A DNA stretch of 64,000 nt from Clostridia bacterium (lineage in GTDB: Bacteria; Bacillota; Clostridia; Christensenellales; Borkfalkiaceae), in assembly GCA_017466825.1 (NCBI GenBank), contig JAFTTJ010000017.1, forward strand, positions 1-64,000, written 5' to 3'. Of this stretch, positions 27,149 through 35,969 are shown one piece after another. How positions within the stretch are numbered: position 1 is the first letter of the stretch; each line of letters opens with the position of its first letter. Below the pieces are notes generated by a model, which saw only the letters and a program-made list of their open reading frames with translations, was not told where the DNA came from and did no database searches. A program made the position numbers and the translations under genes.

Positions 27149-27223
27149 TGGAGCGGGAAACGAGATTCGAACTCGCGACGTTCACCTTGGCAAGGTGACG
27201 CTCTACCACTGAGCCATTCCCGC
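27149..27223 (-). tRNA. tRNA-Gly (GCC)
   Basis: A 75-nt cloverleaf on the minus strand. Acceptor stem GCGGGAA/TTCCCGC, D-loop GGCTCAGTGGTAGAGC, anticodon loop TTGCCAA (anticodon GCC), T-loop GTTCGAATC and encoded CCA. It is cotranscribed behind tRNA-Val, seven bases apart. Confidence 0.95.
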
Positions 27224-27230
27224 AGACGTT

Positions 27231-27306
27231 TGGTGGGAACAACAGGGCTCGAACCTGTGACCCCCTGCTTGTAAGGCAGATGCTCTCCCAACTGAGCTAT
27301 GCTCCC
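27231..27306 (-). tRNA. tRNA-Val (TAC)
   Basis: A 76-nt cloverleaf on the minus strand. Acceptor GGGAGCA/TGTTCCC with one G-U pair, D-arm AGCTCAGTTGGGAGAGC, anticodon loop CTTACAA (anticodon TAC), T-loop GTTCGAGCC and encoded CCA. Confidence 0.95.
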
Positions 27307-27322
27307 ATCCGAATGCCCATAT

Positions 27323-27351
27323 AATATACCAAATTTATTTACAAAAGGCAA
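27323..27351 (-). promoter_or_regulatory. promoter of the tRNA-Val/tRNA-Gly unit
   Basis: On the minus strand, TTGCCT and TATATT are spaced 17 bases apart, ending 17 bp before tRNA-Val. The tRNA-Thr promoter uses the same TTGCCT box. Confidence 0.8.
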
Positions 27352-27425
27352 GCGTTTTTAACCACTTTTTTAAAAATTTTTTTAATTTTTTTAAGCGGCT
27401 TAGTTCAGCCCTTTTGTCAACGAAA

Positions 27426-27451
27426 AAAGCAAGGCCGAATAGCCTTGCTTT
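27426..27451. terminator. terminator downstream of the DUF1508 protein gene
   Basis: AAAGCAAGGC/GCCTTGCTTT stem with a six-base loop. Three further T residues follow on the minus strand. Confidence 0.85.
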
Positions 27452-27469
27452 AAATTTCGTTAATAAGTA

Positions 27470-28648
27470 TCAGTCGACGAGTTTTGCAGTTTCTAAAAAT
27501 CTGCGAACGCTATCGATTGCGCTTTGGCATTTGCCAAGTTGCGAATAGGTTTCGCCAACGCAAAGAGTTGATTTTTGAGAATTGCGAAGTTTAAAGAAAA
27601 ATCTTCCTTTTTTATCAACGTCAATAATAAAGTTTCCGGCTTTGCCGTTGGTAGTAATAGTTTCGATAGCCGATTTTGCAGACGACGCCGTAGTGTAGGC
27701 TTCGCTTGAAAGTAAAAGTTCGCCGTTTGACGCGAAGAGTTGAGCGATATACATTTCTTCGACTTCGACGATAACCCATTTACCCGTGTAAGTCGTCTTT
27801 TTATCGACCGCTTTTTGCTTGGGCGCAACGTATTTCATAATAGTTACGTCCTTTACGATTTCATCCGATATGGGGGAATCCGCAAAACGCTTTACCGACT
27901 CGGAAGCCGAAACGCACGCCGCTCTCGTAGGATAAGTTTCGCCTACGCACAAAAATCTGTTGCTTGCATTTTTGAGTTTGAAGTAATAGTTGCGGTTTTT
28001 GTCACAATAAAATTGAAAACCGTCCCCTTCAATACTCTTTTTAATAGTTGCGATACCCTTTTTAGCGCTGTCGGCGCTTGCGTAAATTTCGCTAGTTAAA
28101 ATAATTTCGCCGTTGTTTGCGTAAAGATAAGAAACGAATTCGCCTTCGCCCTTTTCCTTTACCACCCACTTACCTACCGTCTTTTTAGCGGTCGGTTTTT
28201 TTGCAGGTTCTTTCTTTTCGGGGGCTTTTTTAACGTCTGCTTTTACTGCCTTTTTAGGTTCTTCCGCCTTGGGGGCAACCTTTTTTGCAGGGGCTTTTTT
28301 TGCGGTTACTTTCTTTTCTTCTTCTTTGGTTTTTTTAGCCATTGTATCTTCTCCGTTATCATTTTCCGCAGTTGCGGTTTGGTCCGTTTCGTCCGCCAGT
28401 TCAAACGATTGCACCCTAACCCATTTAAGGTCGGCGTCGCCCTTTCTGACGTTTTCTTCACCGCTATCGGTAGCGGCAATTTCGTCGTCTGCAATCACGG
28501 GGATATCCATCATTGACTTTTCAAGTTTTTCCTGATTGCGACGGTTTACTTCCTTAACTATTACGATTGCGACTATGGTTATAAACGCCGAAAAAACGAC
28601 AGCAACCGCAATGCAAGCAATCAAATTGTCCATTATAAACTGTAACAC
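27470..28648 (-). CDS. membrane-anchored protein with two DUF1508 (YegP-like) repeats
   Basis: A 392-residue protein: a membrane helix (about 10-32), an acidic stretch, a Lys/Ala/Pro-rich linker (103-156, KKAPAKKVAPK) and two repeats (about 158-255 and 289-385). Each repeat has the YegP-type pattern GKWVV...ANNGEIILTSE.Y and FYFKLKN...LCVGETY. The function of the repeat is unknown. The GTG at 28648 is chosen because a GGAG site lies six bases before it and the promoter's -10 overlaps all earlier starts. A second GGAG-N8-ATG at 28342 could also yield a soluble form. Confidence 0.75.
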   Translation of the reverse strand: MLQFIMDNLIACIAVAVVFSAFITIVAIVIVKEVNRRNQEKLEKSMMDIPVIADDEIAATDSGEENVRKGDADLKWVRVQSFELADETDQTATAENDNGEDTMAKKTKEEEKKVTAKKAPAKKVAPKAEEPKKAVKADVKKAPEKKEPAKKPTAKKTVGKWVVKEKGEGEFVSYLYANNGEIILTSEIYASADSAKKGIATIKKSIEGDGFQFYCDKNRNYYFKLKNASNRFLCVGETYPTRAACVSASESVKRFADSPISDEIVKDVTIMKYVAPKQKAVDKKTTYTGKWVIVEVEEMYIAQLFASNGELLLSSEAYTTASSAKSAIETITTNGKAGNFIIDVDKKGRFFFKLRNSQKSTLCVGETYSQLGKCQSAIDSVRRFLETAKLVD

Positions 28649-28685
28649 GACTTTCTCCGTTTCGTATAAATCATCTTTATATAAC

Positions 28686-28714
28686 ATTATACTACGCAAA
28701 TTTTAGGTTGTCAA
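28686..28714 (-). promoter_or_regulatory. promoter of the DUF1508 protein gene
   Basis: On the minus strand, TTGACA and TATAAT are spaced 17 bases apart, a perfect consensus. Transcription would start near 28679, which excludes starts upstream of the GTG at 28648. Confidence 0.9.
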
Positions 28715-28755
28715 GAATAAACTTCAAATTTAGCCATTTTTTAATTAAAACCTTG

Positions 28756-28765
28756 CTATAAGTTG
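28756..28765 (-). repeat. dispersed CRACTTATAG motif, copy 6
   Basis: Minus-strand TTGATAATCAACTTATAGC followed by AAGGTTTT, between the spoIIID stop and the DUF1508 gene promoter. Confidence 0.6.
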
Positions 28766-28769
28766 ATTA

Positions 28770-29030
28770 TCAACTCTTTTTGCTAGCCTTTTTAAACTTT
28801 TCTCTCGTTGCCATGCCACCGCGAATATGTCTTTGACTCAAATTTATATAAAGCACGGTTTTAACCCTTTTATAAAGTTGTTTATCAATAAGATTAAGTC
28901 TTTTTACCATATCGCTATGCACCGTGGACTTACCCACGCCAAATTCCTTTGCCGTATCCCTTACGGTCGCGCCCGTTCTTGCGATATACTCGCCTTCGCT
29001 CAAAATCCTTTTTATTACGCTCGCCTTCAA
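28770..29030 (-). CDS. spoIIID: sporulation regulator SpoIIID
   Basis: An 86-residue DNA-binding protein that tunes sigma-E and sigma-K gene expression in the mother cell. The helix-turn-helix segment TVRDTAKEFGVGKSTVHSDM and the conserved NLSQRHIRGGMATREKFKK tail match SpoIIID along its full length. Its presence supports a spore-forming ancestry. It stands alone, without the usual spoIIQ or mreB neighbours. Confidence 0.93.
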   Translation of the reverse strand: MKASVIKRILSEGEYIARTGATVRDTAKEFGVGKSTVHSDMVKRLNLIDKQLYKRVKTVLYINLSQRHIRGGMATREKFKKASKKS

Positions 29031-29118
29031 ATAAAAAACTCCGTTTGTATATTTTATGCCCTACGAAAATTTTTATTACGAAAGGTTTAAATTTACGTAA
29101 AAAGGCAATAACCAAGTT

Positions 29119-29823
29119 ATGGAATTCTTTAATAAACTATTTGACCTTTTAACGACCGTAAATTTAGGGGCGTACTACCCTTTACACTTGACCGTTTTTA
29201 CGAGCGCGGTATATTTTTTAGCCGTTTTAATAGCGGTATTTTATAAACCGCTACGAAATCTAGATAAGACCAAACTGCTTTCCGCGCTGATAGCGCTCTA
29301 TTTATTATGCGCAGTAAAAGTCGTTTGCGACTGTTTTTTCGGCTCACCCCTTGACGGGGGCGTTTTGACGGCGAGCATACTATTTGCCCTTATAACTCAA
29401 ATTGAATTTAGCGTATTTTGCAGTTTAAAAAATAGGCGTATTTGTAAAAAAACACTCGATAATCGCCTTATAGACGAAGATTTAAAAATAAATAACGAAT
29501 TAAAAAACCTTTTAGAAGATAACGATTTTTCGTCTAGTCCGTTTAAGCGAGCCGAGATTTTGCCCACCTTTAAAGAGCCTAACGCCCTAATTTATAGCGA
29601 GATTGAAACCAACTATTCTTACCTTTTAAAATGGATAGACGACCTGCTTGAAATTCCGCTAGAAATTGACGAGAGAGAGTTTTTGCTTCAAGTTAAGTTC
29701 GAGGTTAAAAAATATTCTTTGCAAAACCCGTCGAATTTTGAAAGATTGCGTTTTTCGTCTAATCTAGACAAGATTATTAAAATTGCGTCAAAATACGATA
29801 TGACAAAATCCGACGTTGTTTGA
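29119..29823 (+). CDS. membrane protein of unknown function
   Basis: A 234-residue protein that I do not recognise. The first half has three hydrophobic helices (about 24-42, 55-73 and 80-100). The second half is a charged, helical cytoplasmic domain (LIDEDLKINNELKNLLEDN, IDDLLEIPLEIDEREFLLQ). It is transcribed away from spoIIID, which might hint at a sporulation link, but nothing in the sequence proves that. The ribosome-binding site is weak. Confidence 0.6.
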   Translation: MEFFNKLFDLLTTVNLGAYYPLHLTVFTSAVYFLAVLIAVFYKPLRNLDKTKLLSALIALYLLCAVKVVCDCFFGSPLDGGVLTASILFALITQIEFSVFCSLKNRRICKKTLDNRLIDEDLKINNELKNLLEDNDFSSSPFKRAEILPTFKEPNALIYSEIETNYSYLLKWIDDLLEIPLEIDEREFLLQVKFEVKKYSLQNPSNFERLRFSSNLDKIIKIASKYDMTKSDVV

Positions 29824-29866
29824 CGCCGCATTTCGACCGTATTCTACAAAATTTTACCGCCCTTTT

Positions 29867-29904
29867 AAAAGCGCCCCGACGGGAATATCCGTCGGGGCGC
29901 TTTT
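29867..29904. terminator. bidirectional terminator
   Basis: The 16-bp stem, AAAAGCGCCCCGACGG and its complement, has a six-base loop and lies between convergent genes. Its last T directly precedes the stop of the acetyltransferase gene. Confidence 0.95.
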
Positions 29905-30516
29905 TCAATCTTCTTGATAGATTAAAGTTTCTGGATGCGAAAAGTTAAATTTTATGTTTTTATTTGGGTTTACGAGTAAGTTTAATATCATATCTTCGGT
30001 CGTGCCAAGTTTGGTTTCAGCTTTCAACTTCCTATACTGTTTAAACCCGCATTTTTCTTGAACTCGCTTTGACTGAACGTTGAAAAGATAGTATCCGCAA
30101 AGCAAAAAGTCAAGGTATAAGTCGTTAAACAAGTATTTTATGACGGCATTGACTGCTTCGGGCATGATGCCCTTACCCCAATAATCCTTACTTAAAACGT
30201 AGCCGATTTCTCTACCTTTATAGCCGTAGAACTCGGTCAACACTTCTTCTCTTCCGTACTTTTCAACCCCTAAAGAGCCTATTACTTTACCGCTAGTTTT
30301 TAGGCAAATGGCGAAAGTTTTGTCTTCGGATATAAACCTATCTAAAATCGTTTGGCTTTTTTCACGGTTTTCGTGATGATGCCACCCAGCCATTTCACCA
30401 ACCCCTTTTACCGAAGCGTACTCGTAAAAATCGTCTAAATCCGACTGCTGAAAAGGGCGAAGTATTAACCTTTCGGTTTCAATTTGTGTACCGTTTATTT
30501 TAAATTCTGCGTTCAT
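29905..30516 (-). CDS. GNAT family N-acetyltransferase (RimJ/RimL type)
   Basis: A 203-residue acetyl-CoA-dependent acetyltransferase. The start TERLILRPFQQSDLDDFYEY and the acetyl-CoA loop EIGYVLSKDYWGKGIMPEAV match the RimJ/RimL subgroup, and NVQSKRVQEKCGFKQ closes the fold. The substrate is unknown. It is the last gene of the thyA operon, one base after the cupin gene. Confidence 0.88.
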   Translation of the reverse strand: MNAEFKINGTQIETERLILRPFQQSDLDDFYEYASVKGVGEMAGWHHHENREKSQTILDRFISEDKTFAICLKTSGKVIGSLGVEKYGREEVLTEFYGYKGREIGYVLSKDYWGKGIMPEAVNAVIKYLFNDLYLDFLLCGYYLFNVQSKRVQEKCGFKQYRKLKAETKLGTTEDMILNLLVNPNKNIKFNFSHPETLIYQED

Positions 30517-30517
30517 A

Positions 30518-30850
30518 CTAAATCATTTTTGGAATAACGGCAAAAAAGACTAAATCGTCTTCTCCGTCGTTGATAAGGCAATGCGAATAGCCCACGGGGC
30601 AAAAGGTTACCGAACCTGCCGATAAAACTTCCGTTTCGCCGTCGCAAACGGTTTTGCCCTTGCCTGATAAAATATAAATAGTTTCGCTGTCCGTCATGTG
30701 TTTGTGCATGCCCACGCTAGAGCCCGCAGGAAGTTTTGCCTTTATAAAAGTAACGTCTTTTTTGGTCGTCTTTTTTAAAATAATACAACCCTTCCCACCT
30801 TGAAAAGAATTTATCCTTTCTTCCTTAATTTGATCAAAATCAACTCTCAT
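30518..30850 (-). CDS. small cupin-domain protein
   Basis: A 110-residue single cupin barrel with the metal-site pattern GMHKHMTDSETIYILSGKGK (motif 1, two His and a Glu) and PVGYSHCLINDG (motif 2 His). Such proteins are sugar isomerase-like, ligand-sensing or unknown. Its place directly after a GH78-like enzyme makes a sugar-related job plausible, but that is inference. Confidence 0.8.
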   Translation of the reverse strand: MRVDFDQIKEERINSFQGGKGCIILKKTTKKDVTFIKAKLPAGSSVGMHKHMTDSETIYILSGKGKTVCDGETEVLSAGSVTFCPVGYSHCLINDGEDDLVFFAVIPKMI

Positions 30851-30854
30851 AAAA

Positions 30855-32720
30855 TCACCTTAAAAGTTTATTGTAGTAGTAAACGGGCATTGCGCTCCAC
30901 CCGTGGCAAAGGCTACCCGCACTATTAAAATCGGCTTCACCTAAAACCGTTTCCCATACGGACGTTGCGCCAGAGTCTAACATCATTTTATATTTATTGC
31001 GAATATCGTTTAAAACGAACTCTTTATTGTCGCCTATTTTTAGCAAAGCGTCGTATACAAAACCTAGCATAGAAAGACTTGCAGGAACGACTCCGCCGTC
31101 GCCTTTTACTGCCGTTTCAACCCTTTCACCGCCTAAACCCACTAAAACCGCAAAGGCGTTGCCGAGTTGACTGTAAATTTTTTCGCCTGCGCTTGAAAGG
31201 AAAAACATGCCCTTGTTATGGTCGTAAAAAGTTTTTGCGATAGCCGTTTTTATAGACCTTTCGTCAACGCTAAAATCCGCGCCGAAAATTTTGCATAACT
31301 TTTTAAAACGCTCGCTCGCATACAAAAAGGCGCAGTTTAAAATCAGGTCGTATCTAACCGTGTTTTCGGTATTTTGATTGAGTCCGTCAGAGCCTTCCGT
31401 CCACTCGTAAAAGTTCCAATACGGAGTAAAAAGATTGGCTATAAGTCCGTTATCATCAATTTTCGACTTAAAAAACTCCATTATTCCCATTGCGGTCGGC
31501 ATGACTAAATCAAGCAAAGATTTATCCCCCGTATGCTCGATATACTCTAAAATCATAACGGGATAGTTAAGCGAGAAAAACGGTATTGCCGGGGTGTTTA
31601 TAGCAGGGTAAGTTAATTCTAAAAGCCCGTCATTGCGACGTCCTTTTGCAATAAACTCAATATTCGCCCTTTGAAAATGAGCGTCTTCAAAAGCGTAGTA
31701 ACCGCAAAGCATTTGATTGCGAGCGTCAAGCACGTAAAGGGCTTGTTCTCGCCACGGGCAATCTTCGTAATGCTCGTGCATGCAAAGGGTTAAAGTCCTT
31801 ACGCAAACGTCGTAAATCTCTTTATCTAGCCCTTTCAAAAAGCCCTGCTTTTGAGTTTGGGGATAGACGACGGGAAGCACGCCTATATTTTTAATTTTTA
31901 CGCCCCTTGGCGCGACAACTTCTAAATATCTACAAGCAACTCTAACGAAAAACTGCTCGAAAGTTTGACTGCCCTTTCTACACTTAAAATCGAGCGAAAA
32001 ATCTCTCATTTCGATAATTCTTCTAACGTAGCCGTCTTGCAAATGTTCGCCGTAGGCTACTTCTACTAAGCAATCTTCGTCGCAGTCAACTTGCAAAAAC
32101 AAATATCCTACCGTCTCTTTACCAAGGTCGTAAATCCGCTTGTCGCTTATTGGCAATTCCTTACCGAAAATAGGCTCTTCTTCGACGAGTTTTTTGACGG
32201 GGCGCGGACGCAAATTATAAGTCAAATCGACTTCTTCAACGTCGCCGTAGCAAATTTCATTCTCTCCGCCAACCATACCCGAAGTGTAGCCGAGTTGATA
32301 GGTAATATACTTTTGTCTACCCGAAATATATCCGCCGTCGATACCCCCTTTCGTACTTTCGGGGCAACTTAAAGCGACGGGCTTACCGTCTTCAAAAACG
32401 CCGAATATAACCCCACCGCGCTCGGCGATATGAGTTGCCGAGTTTACACCTTCGTACCAAACGGTTACCGTAAAGGTATTTTCTCCACTTTGGCAAAATT
32501 CTGTCACGTCCAATTCGTCGTAATATTTTTCATTTTCATAGCCCGCAAACTGCCCGTAGCCAACCCTTTTGCCGTTTACAAAAGCAAGATAATTAGTAAC
32601 GGAACAAATTTTTATTACGATTTTTCCACCGTTATAAGTAAATTTTTGCCTAAACGACGAATACGTATCAGGCGAGTTTGCTCCGCACGGCCAAACCCAA
32701 CGGGCGTTTTTATCAAGCAT
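30855..32720 (-). CDS. alpha-L-rhamnosidase-like glycoside hydrolase (GH78 type)
   Basis: A 621-residue cytoplasmic enzyme with no signal peptide. The first third is beta-rich (FVNGKRVGYGQFAGYENEKY, typical of the GH78 N-terminal domain). The (alpha/alpha)6 barrel carries the acidic motif HYEDCPWREQALYVLDARNQ near residue 320 (GH78 consensus DCPxRxE), WNFYEWTEGSDG, and SLCHGWSAMPVYYY at the end. It probably releases rhamnose, or a related deoxy sugar, from imported glycosides. That would supply the aldolase-type microcompartment at 51-62 kb. Confidence 0.8.
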   Translation of the reverse strand: MLDKNARWVWPCGANSPDTYSSFRQKFTYNGGKIVIKICSVTNYLAFVNGKRVGYGQFAGYENEKYYDELDVTEFCQSGENTFTVTVWYEGVNSATHIAERGGVIFGVFEDGKPVALSCPESTKGGIDGGYISGRQKYITYQLGYTSGMVGGENEICYGDVEEVDLTYNLRPRPVKKLVEEEPIFGKELPISDKRIYDLGKETVGYLFLQVDCDEDCLVEVAYGEHLQDGYVRRIIEMRDFSLDFKCRKGSQTFEQFFVRVACRYLEVVAPRGVKIKNIGVLPVVYPQTQKQGFLKGLDKEIYDVCVRTLTLCMHEHYEDCPWREQALYVLDARNQMLCGYYAFEDAHFQRANIEFIAKGRRNDGLLELTYPAINTPAIPFFSLNYPVMILEYIEHTGDKSLLDLVMPTAMGIMEFFKSKIDDNGLIANLFTPYWNFYEWTEGSDGLNQNTENTVRYDLILNCAFLYASERFKKLCKIFGADFSVDERSIKTAIAKTFYDHNKGMFFLSSAGEKIYSQLGNAFAVLVGLGGERVETAVKGDGGVVPASLSMLGFVYDALLKIGDNKEFVLNDIRNKYKMMLDSGATSVWETVLGEADFNSAGSLCHGWSAMPVYYYNKLLR

Positions 32721-32728
32721 TTTGCACC

Positions 32729-33229
32729 TTAAATTTTTTTGACGTTATTGTTTTTATAAGTAGTAAATCTAATATTATAACCGTTGGTTTCAAGGGTTTC
32801 GCCCTGTTTTACGCACTCGAAATCTGGATGAAGGTCGAGATTCTCGTAAAAAACTTCGGCTTCGCCGTCGGCGTCAACCTTGGTTACCAACACTTCTTCG
32901 CAATAGGGAAGCATGGTTTTGTAAAACATTGCTCCACCGATAACGAAAACTTCACACTCTTCCTTAGAAATTGCCGAGAGCATTTCTTCAAGCGTATGCA
33001 CCATAATAGCGTCGTCGCGCTCAACGCCTTGGGGACAGAGCACGATATTTTTCCTTTTGGGAAGGGGCTTAGCGCCGGGGAAGGAAAGCAAGGTGTTATA
33101 ACCCATGCAAACAGTCGAATTTAAAGTCGTTTCCCTAAAAAACTTCATGTCGAGCGGAAGGTTAAACAAAAGGTCGTTCTTTTTGCCAATTCCCCATTTT
33201 TTGTCTACTGCAACGATTGCCCTTATCAT
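32729..33229 (-). CDS. folA: dihydrofolate reductase
   Basis: Reduces dihydrofolate to tetrahydrofolate with NADPH (166 residues). It shows AIVAVDKKWGIGKKNDLLFNLP with the catalytic acidic site as usual near residue 28, FVIGGAMFYKTMLP near residue 95 and a C-terminal beta-rich end. Its start overlaps the thyA stop by four bases (ATGA), so the pair is translationally coupled. Confidence 0.95.
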   Translation of the reverse strand: MIRAIVAVDKKWGIGKKNDLLFNLPLDMKFFRETTLNSTVCMGYNTLLSFPGAKPLPKRKNIVLCPQGVERDDAIMVHTLEEMLSAISKEECEVFVIGGAMFYKTMLPYCEEVLVTKVDADGEAEVFYENLDLHPDFECVKQGETLETNGYNIRFTTYKNNNVKKI

Positions 33230-34056
33230 ACGGCAACCTCCAACTTCTCTTTGAGCGGAGTCGCCTCGTAACCTTCGAGTTTAAAATCGTTTACGGTAAA
33301 ATCGTAGAAGTTTTTAACTTCGGGGTTTATCCAAAGTTTTGGAGCGGGATATTCGGGGTTTTCAAGCATTTGCTTTACCGCAGGGATATGCCTATCGTAA
33401 ATGTGCGCGTCGGCGATAACGTGCACGAGTTCGCCCGCCTTAAAGCCCGTAACTTGGGCAATCATCATAAGCAAAGCGGCGTACTGCATAACGTTCCAGT
33501 TGTTGGCAACCGCCATATCGTTAGAACGCTGATTTAAAATGCCGTTTAACTTATCCCCCGAAACGTTAAAGGTCATAGAATAGGCACAAGGATATAAATT
33601 CATTTCGTTTAAGTCGGCAAAAGTATAGATATTGGTCATAATTCGCCTAGACGACGGATTGTGCGTAAGGTCGTATAAAACTTTATCAACTTGGTCGAAT
33701 TCGCCTTCTTTATACTTGTGTTTTACGCCGAGTTGGTAGCCGTAAGCCTTGCCTATCGTGCCGTCTTCACCCGCCCAACTATCCCAAACGTGAGAGTTGA
33801 GTTCGCTGATTTTGTTAGACTTTTTTTGCCAAATCCACAAAATTTCGTCGATAGCGCTCTTTAAATACTGCTTTCTAATAGTCATTATGGGGAATTCTTT
33901 TTGAAGGTCGTAACGATTGACTATGCAAAACTTTTTAACGGTGTGCGCAGGCGTGCCGTCTAGCCACTTGGGGCGAACTTCCTTATCCGTATCCCATACT
34001 CCGTTTTCTAAAATTTCCTTAACGTTTTCCTTAAATACTTTGTCTGCGTAACTCAT
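33226..34056 (-). CDS. thyA: thymidylate synthase
   Basis: Makes dTMP from dUMP with methylene-tetrahydrofolate (276 residues). It has the catalytic Cys in NLYPCAYSMTFNV and the following QRSNDMAVANNWNVMQYAAL, with IYDRHIPAVKQML near the C-terminus. The family signature RRIMTNIYTFADLNEMNLYPC is intact apart from small substitutions. It is the first gene of an operon with folA, a GH78-like enzyme, a cupin and an acetyltransferase. Confidence 0.94.
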   Translation of the reverse strand: MSYADKVFKENVKEILENGVWDTDKEVRPKWLDGTPAHTVKKFCIVNRYDLQKEFPIMTIRKQYLKSAIDEILWIWQKKSNKISELNSHVWDSWAGEDGTIGKAYGYQLGVKHKYKEGEFDQVDKVLYDLTHNPSSRRIMTNIYTFADLNEMNLYPCAYSMTFNVSGDKLNGILNQRSNDMAVANNWNVMQYAALLMMIAQVTGFKAGELVHVIADAHIYDRHIPAVKQMLENPEYPAPKLWINPEVKNFYDFTVNDFKLEGYEATPLKEKLEVAV

Positions 34057-34139
34057 ATATTTCTCCTTTTTCGCCTTGGTTTTACCACAACAGCGAAACT
34101 AATAGATTTCGATTATAGATTTCGGTTGCGAAAAACCTT

Positions 34140-34922
34140 TTAATTAAAAGCGTCTTTTTCTTTATTTTTAAACTTGTTTATAATTATTGTGTTTTTTATA
34201 AATCCCGGGGTGATTTTTTGCAAAACGCAAACGGTTTTGTTAAAAAAACCGGGCGTTATCTTCGCCTTGTTTTTTTCAAGGGCTTTGAGAGCCTTTTCGA
34301 CTATATATTCGGGCGATTTTGCTGCCGCTTTGCCCGTCCAACCCTGTTTTTCGATATCCTTTTTAACGTCTTCACGAGTGGGAATAGAACTCGGAATCAA
34401 GGTGGTGATTTTTGCATCTTTTACTTCGTGCCTAAGCGCGGAAAAAAAGTTTATAACCGCCGATTTCGTTGCCGAATAAAGGGCGAAATAGGGCATTGGT
34501 TGATTGCCACACACGCTTGCGACGGCGAGAATTTTAAGGTCTTTTTCCCTTCTCGCCAAAACCCCGTGAGTAATCGCCACGGTCGACTCGAAATTCACTC
34601 TCGTTTGAAAGACGATCTTTTCGTGAGTATATTTTTCAAACGCCATTTGAGTATCGACGCCGGCAACTAAAAACGCTCCGCTAAACTTTAAGCCTTGCTC
34701 GTCGGCAAACTTAAACAACTCTTCACGCTCTGTAAAATCGGTTAAATCGGCGGGAAAAACTACTATTTTCGCGTCGGCGCGAAGCGATAAGAGTTCGGTT
34801 TTTAAATCTTTCAATCTTTCTTCGCTCCTGCCCGTCAAAAACAAATCGTCGGTCAAAACGAGCCGTCTGCAAAAGGCTTTTCCAAGCACGCCCGTTGCGC
34901 CCGTAACTAAAGTGTAGCCCAA
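34140..34922 (-). CDS. short-chain dehydrogenase/reductase
   Basis: A 260-residue SDR with the cofactor motif TGATGVLGKAF at 7-17 and active-site YSATKSAVINFFSAL (YxxxK) near residue 150; the catalytic Ser lies in LAVASVCGN. The tail contains KITPGFFNKTVCVLQK and ends with a hydrophobic stretch. Similar SDRs act on fatty-acyl or sterol-like substrates, but the substrate here is unknown. It starts two bases after the YitT stop, so the two are probably cotranscribed. Confidence 0.88.
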   Translation of the reverse strand: MGYTLVTGATGVLGKAFCRRLVLTDDLFLTGRSEERLKDLKTELLSLRADAKIVVFPADLTDFTEREELFKFADEQGLKFSGAFLVAGVDTQMAFEKYTHEKIVFQTRVNFESTVAITHGVLARREKDLKILAVASVCGNQPMPYFALYSATKSAVINFFSALRHEVKDAKITTLIPSSIPTREDVKKDIEKQGWTGKAAAKSPEYIVEKALKALEKNKAKITPGFFNKTVCVLQKITPGFIKNTIIINKFKNKEKDAFN

Positions 34923-34924
34923 AG

Positions 34925-35875
34925 TTATTCCCCCTTTTCTTTTTCCCGTTTGGGGGTTACGAAATTGCCTACCGTTTCGTTTACGGACGAAATATAGGCA
35001 AAAGTGCCGGGGTATTTCGTAATTATTCGCTCAAATTCAATGATTTGGTGCTTGTTTATAACGCAAATGAGTAGCGATTTATTTTCGTGAGTGTACATAC
35101 CTTGCGCGCTAACTACGGTTGCGCTATGTTTTAATTTTGATATTATTTCGCTTGAAATTTCTTCGGGGTAAGACGTTACTACTTCAAATTTTAAAGCGGT
35201 TTTATAACCTTTTAAGACGAAATCGCCCGTTATGCTCGACGTGAAACAATAGATTATGCAAAGTATTACGGGCTCTAAATTAAACACCCCTTTTTCCGCA
35301 TAGGCAAAGTATGAAAGTACGGCTACCACGCTGTTTAATGCGAAGGTGAGCCACATTATGTTTAGTTCGGGGCGTTTTTTCTTGACTATTCGAGCAATAA
35401 TATCCGTACCGCCCGTGCAACAGTTGTGCCTTATGGAAAAGCCGTAGATAAGCCCGTTAAGCGCGCCCGACGCTATCGGGGCTAAAATAACGCTAACCGC
35501 TCCGTTTTTGTAAACGAAATTTGAAACGCTCCAAAACCCTTCCGCGTCGCCGTTTATTACGACACCGCCGATAACTTCGCCGTTTTTGATAATCAAGGTA
35601 AAAAACGAAAAGACCAAAACGTAGCATAAAGTCTTTAAAGCAAAGTCCTTATCCACCTTGAAAAAGGCGATTATAAGAAGGGGAATATTGATGATTATCG
35701 ACATATAGCCCACCGAAAAGCCCAAAAGGTGCTGAACGATTGTGGCTAAACCGTTTATCCCTGCCGGGGCGAACGAGTTGGGGAAAATGAGTATTTCGTA
35801 AATGAGAGCCATGCAAAATGCTAAAAATACCGTGATGAGATACTCAAAAAAAGTTTTTTTTGCAGACTTATCCAT
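34925..35875 (-). CDS. YitT family membrane protein
   Basis: A 316-residue protein with about six membrane helices (LAFCMALIYEILIFPNSFAP, then a GGTDIIARIV segment) and a C-terminal DUF2179 domain (about 230-305: GYKTALKFEVVTSYPEE, QIIEFERIITKYPGTFAYIS). YitT proteins are common in Bacillota; their transport or signalling role is not established. Confidence 0.9.
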   Translation of the reverse strand: MDKSAKKTFFEYLITVFLAFCMALIYEILIFPNSFAPAGINGLATIVQHLLGFSVGYMSIIINIPLLIIAFFKVDKDFALKTLCYVLVFSFFTLIIKNGEVIGGVVINGDAEGFWSVSNFVYKNGAVSVILAPIASGALNGLIYGFSIRHNCCTGGTDIIARIVKKKRPELNIMWLTFALNSVVAVLSYFAYAEKGVFNLEPVILCIIYCFTSSITGDFVLKGYKTALKFEVVTSYPEEISSEIISKLKHSATVVSAQGMYTHENKSLLICVINKHQIIEFERIITKYPGTFAYISSVNETVGNFVTPKREKEKGE

Positions 35876-35916
35876 CTTTGCTCCTTAAACTAGCAAGCCC
35901 AAGTGTATACAAACGG

Positions 35917-35945
35917 TTGCTATTTTTATAAAAAAGTGTTATACT
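35917..35945 (+). promoter_or_regulatory. promoter of the DUF896 gene
   Basis: TTGCTA and TATACT with a 17-base spacer, 25 bp before the start codon; TTGGGGTG precedes the ATG. Confidence 0.75.
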
Positions 35946-35969
35946 TTAAAAAAATCGTTGGGGTGAACC

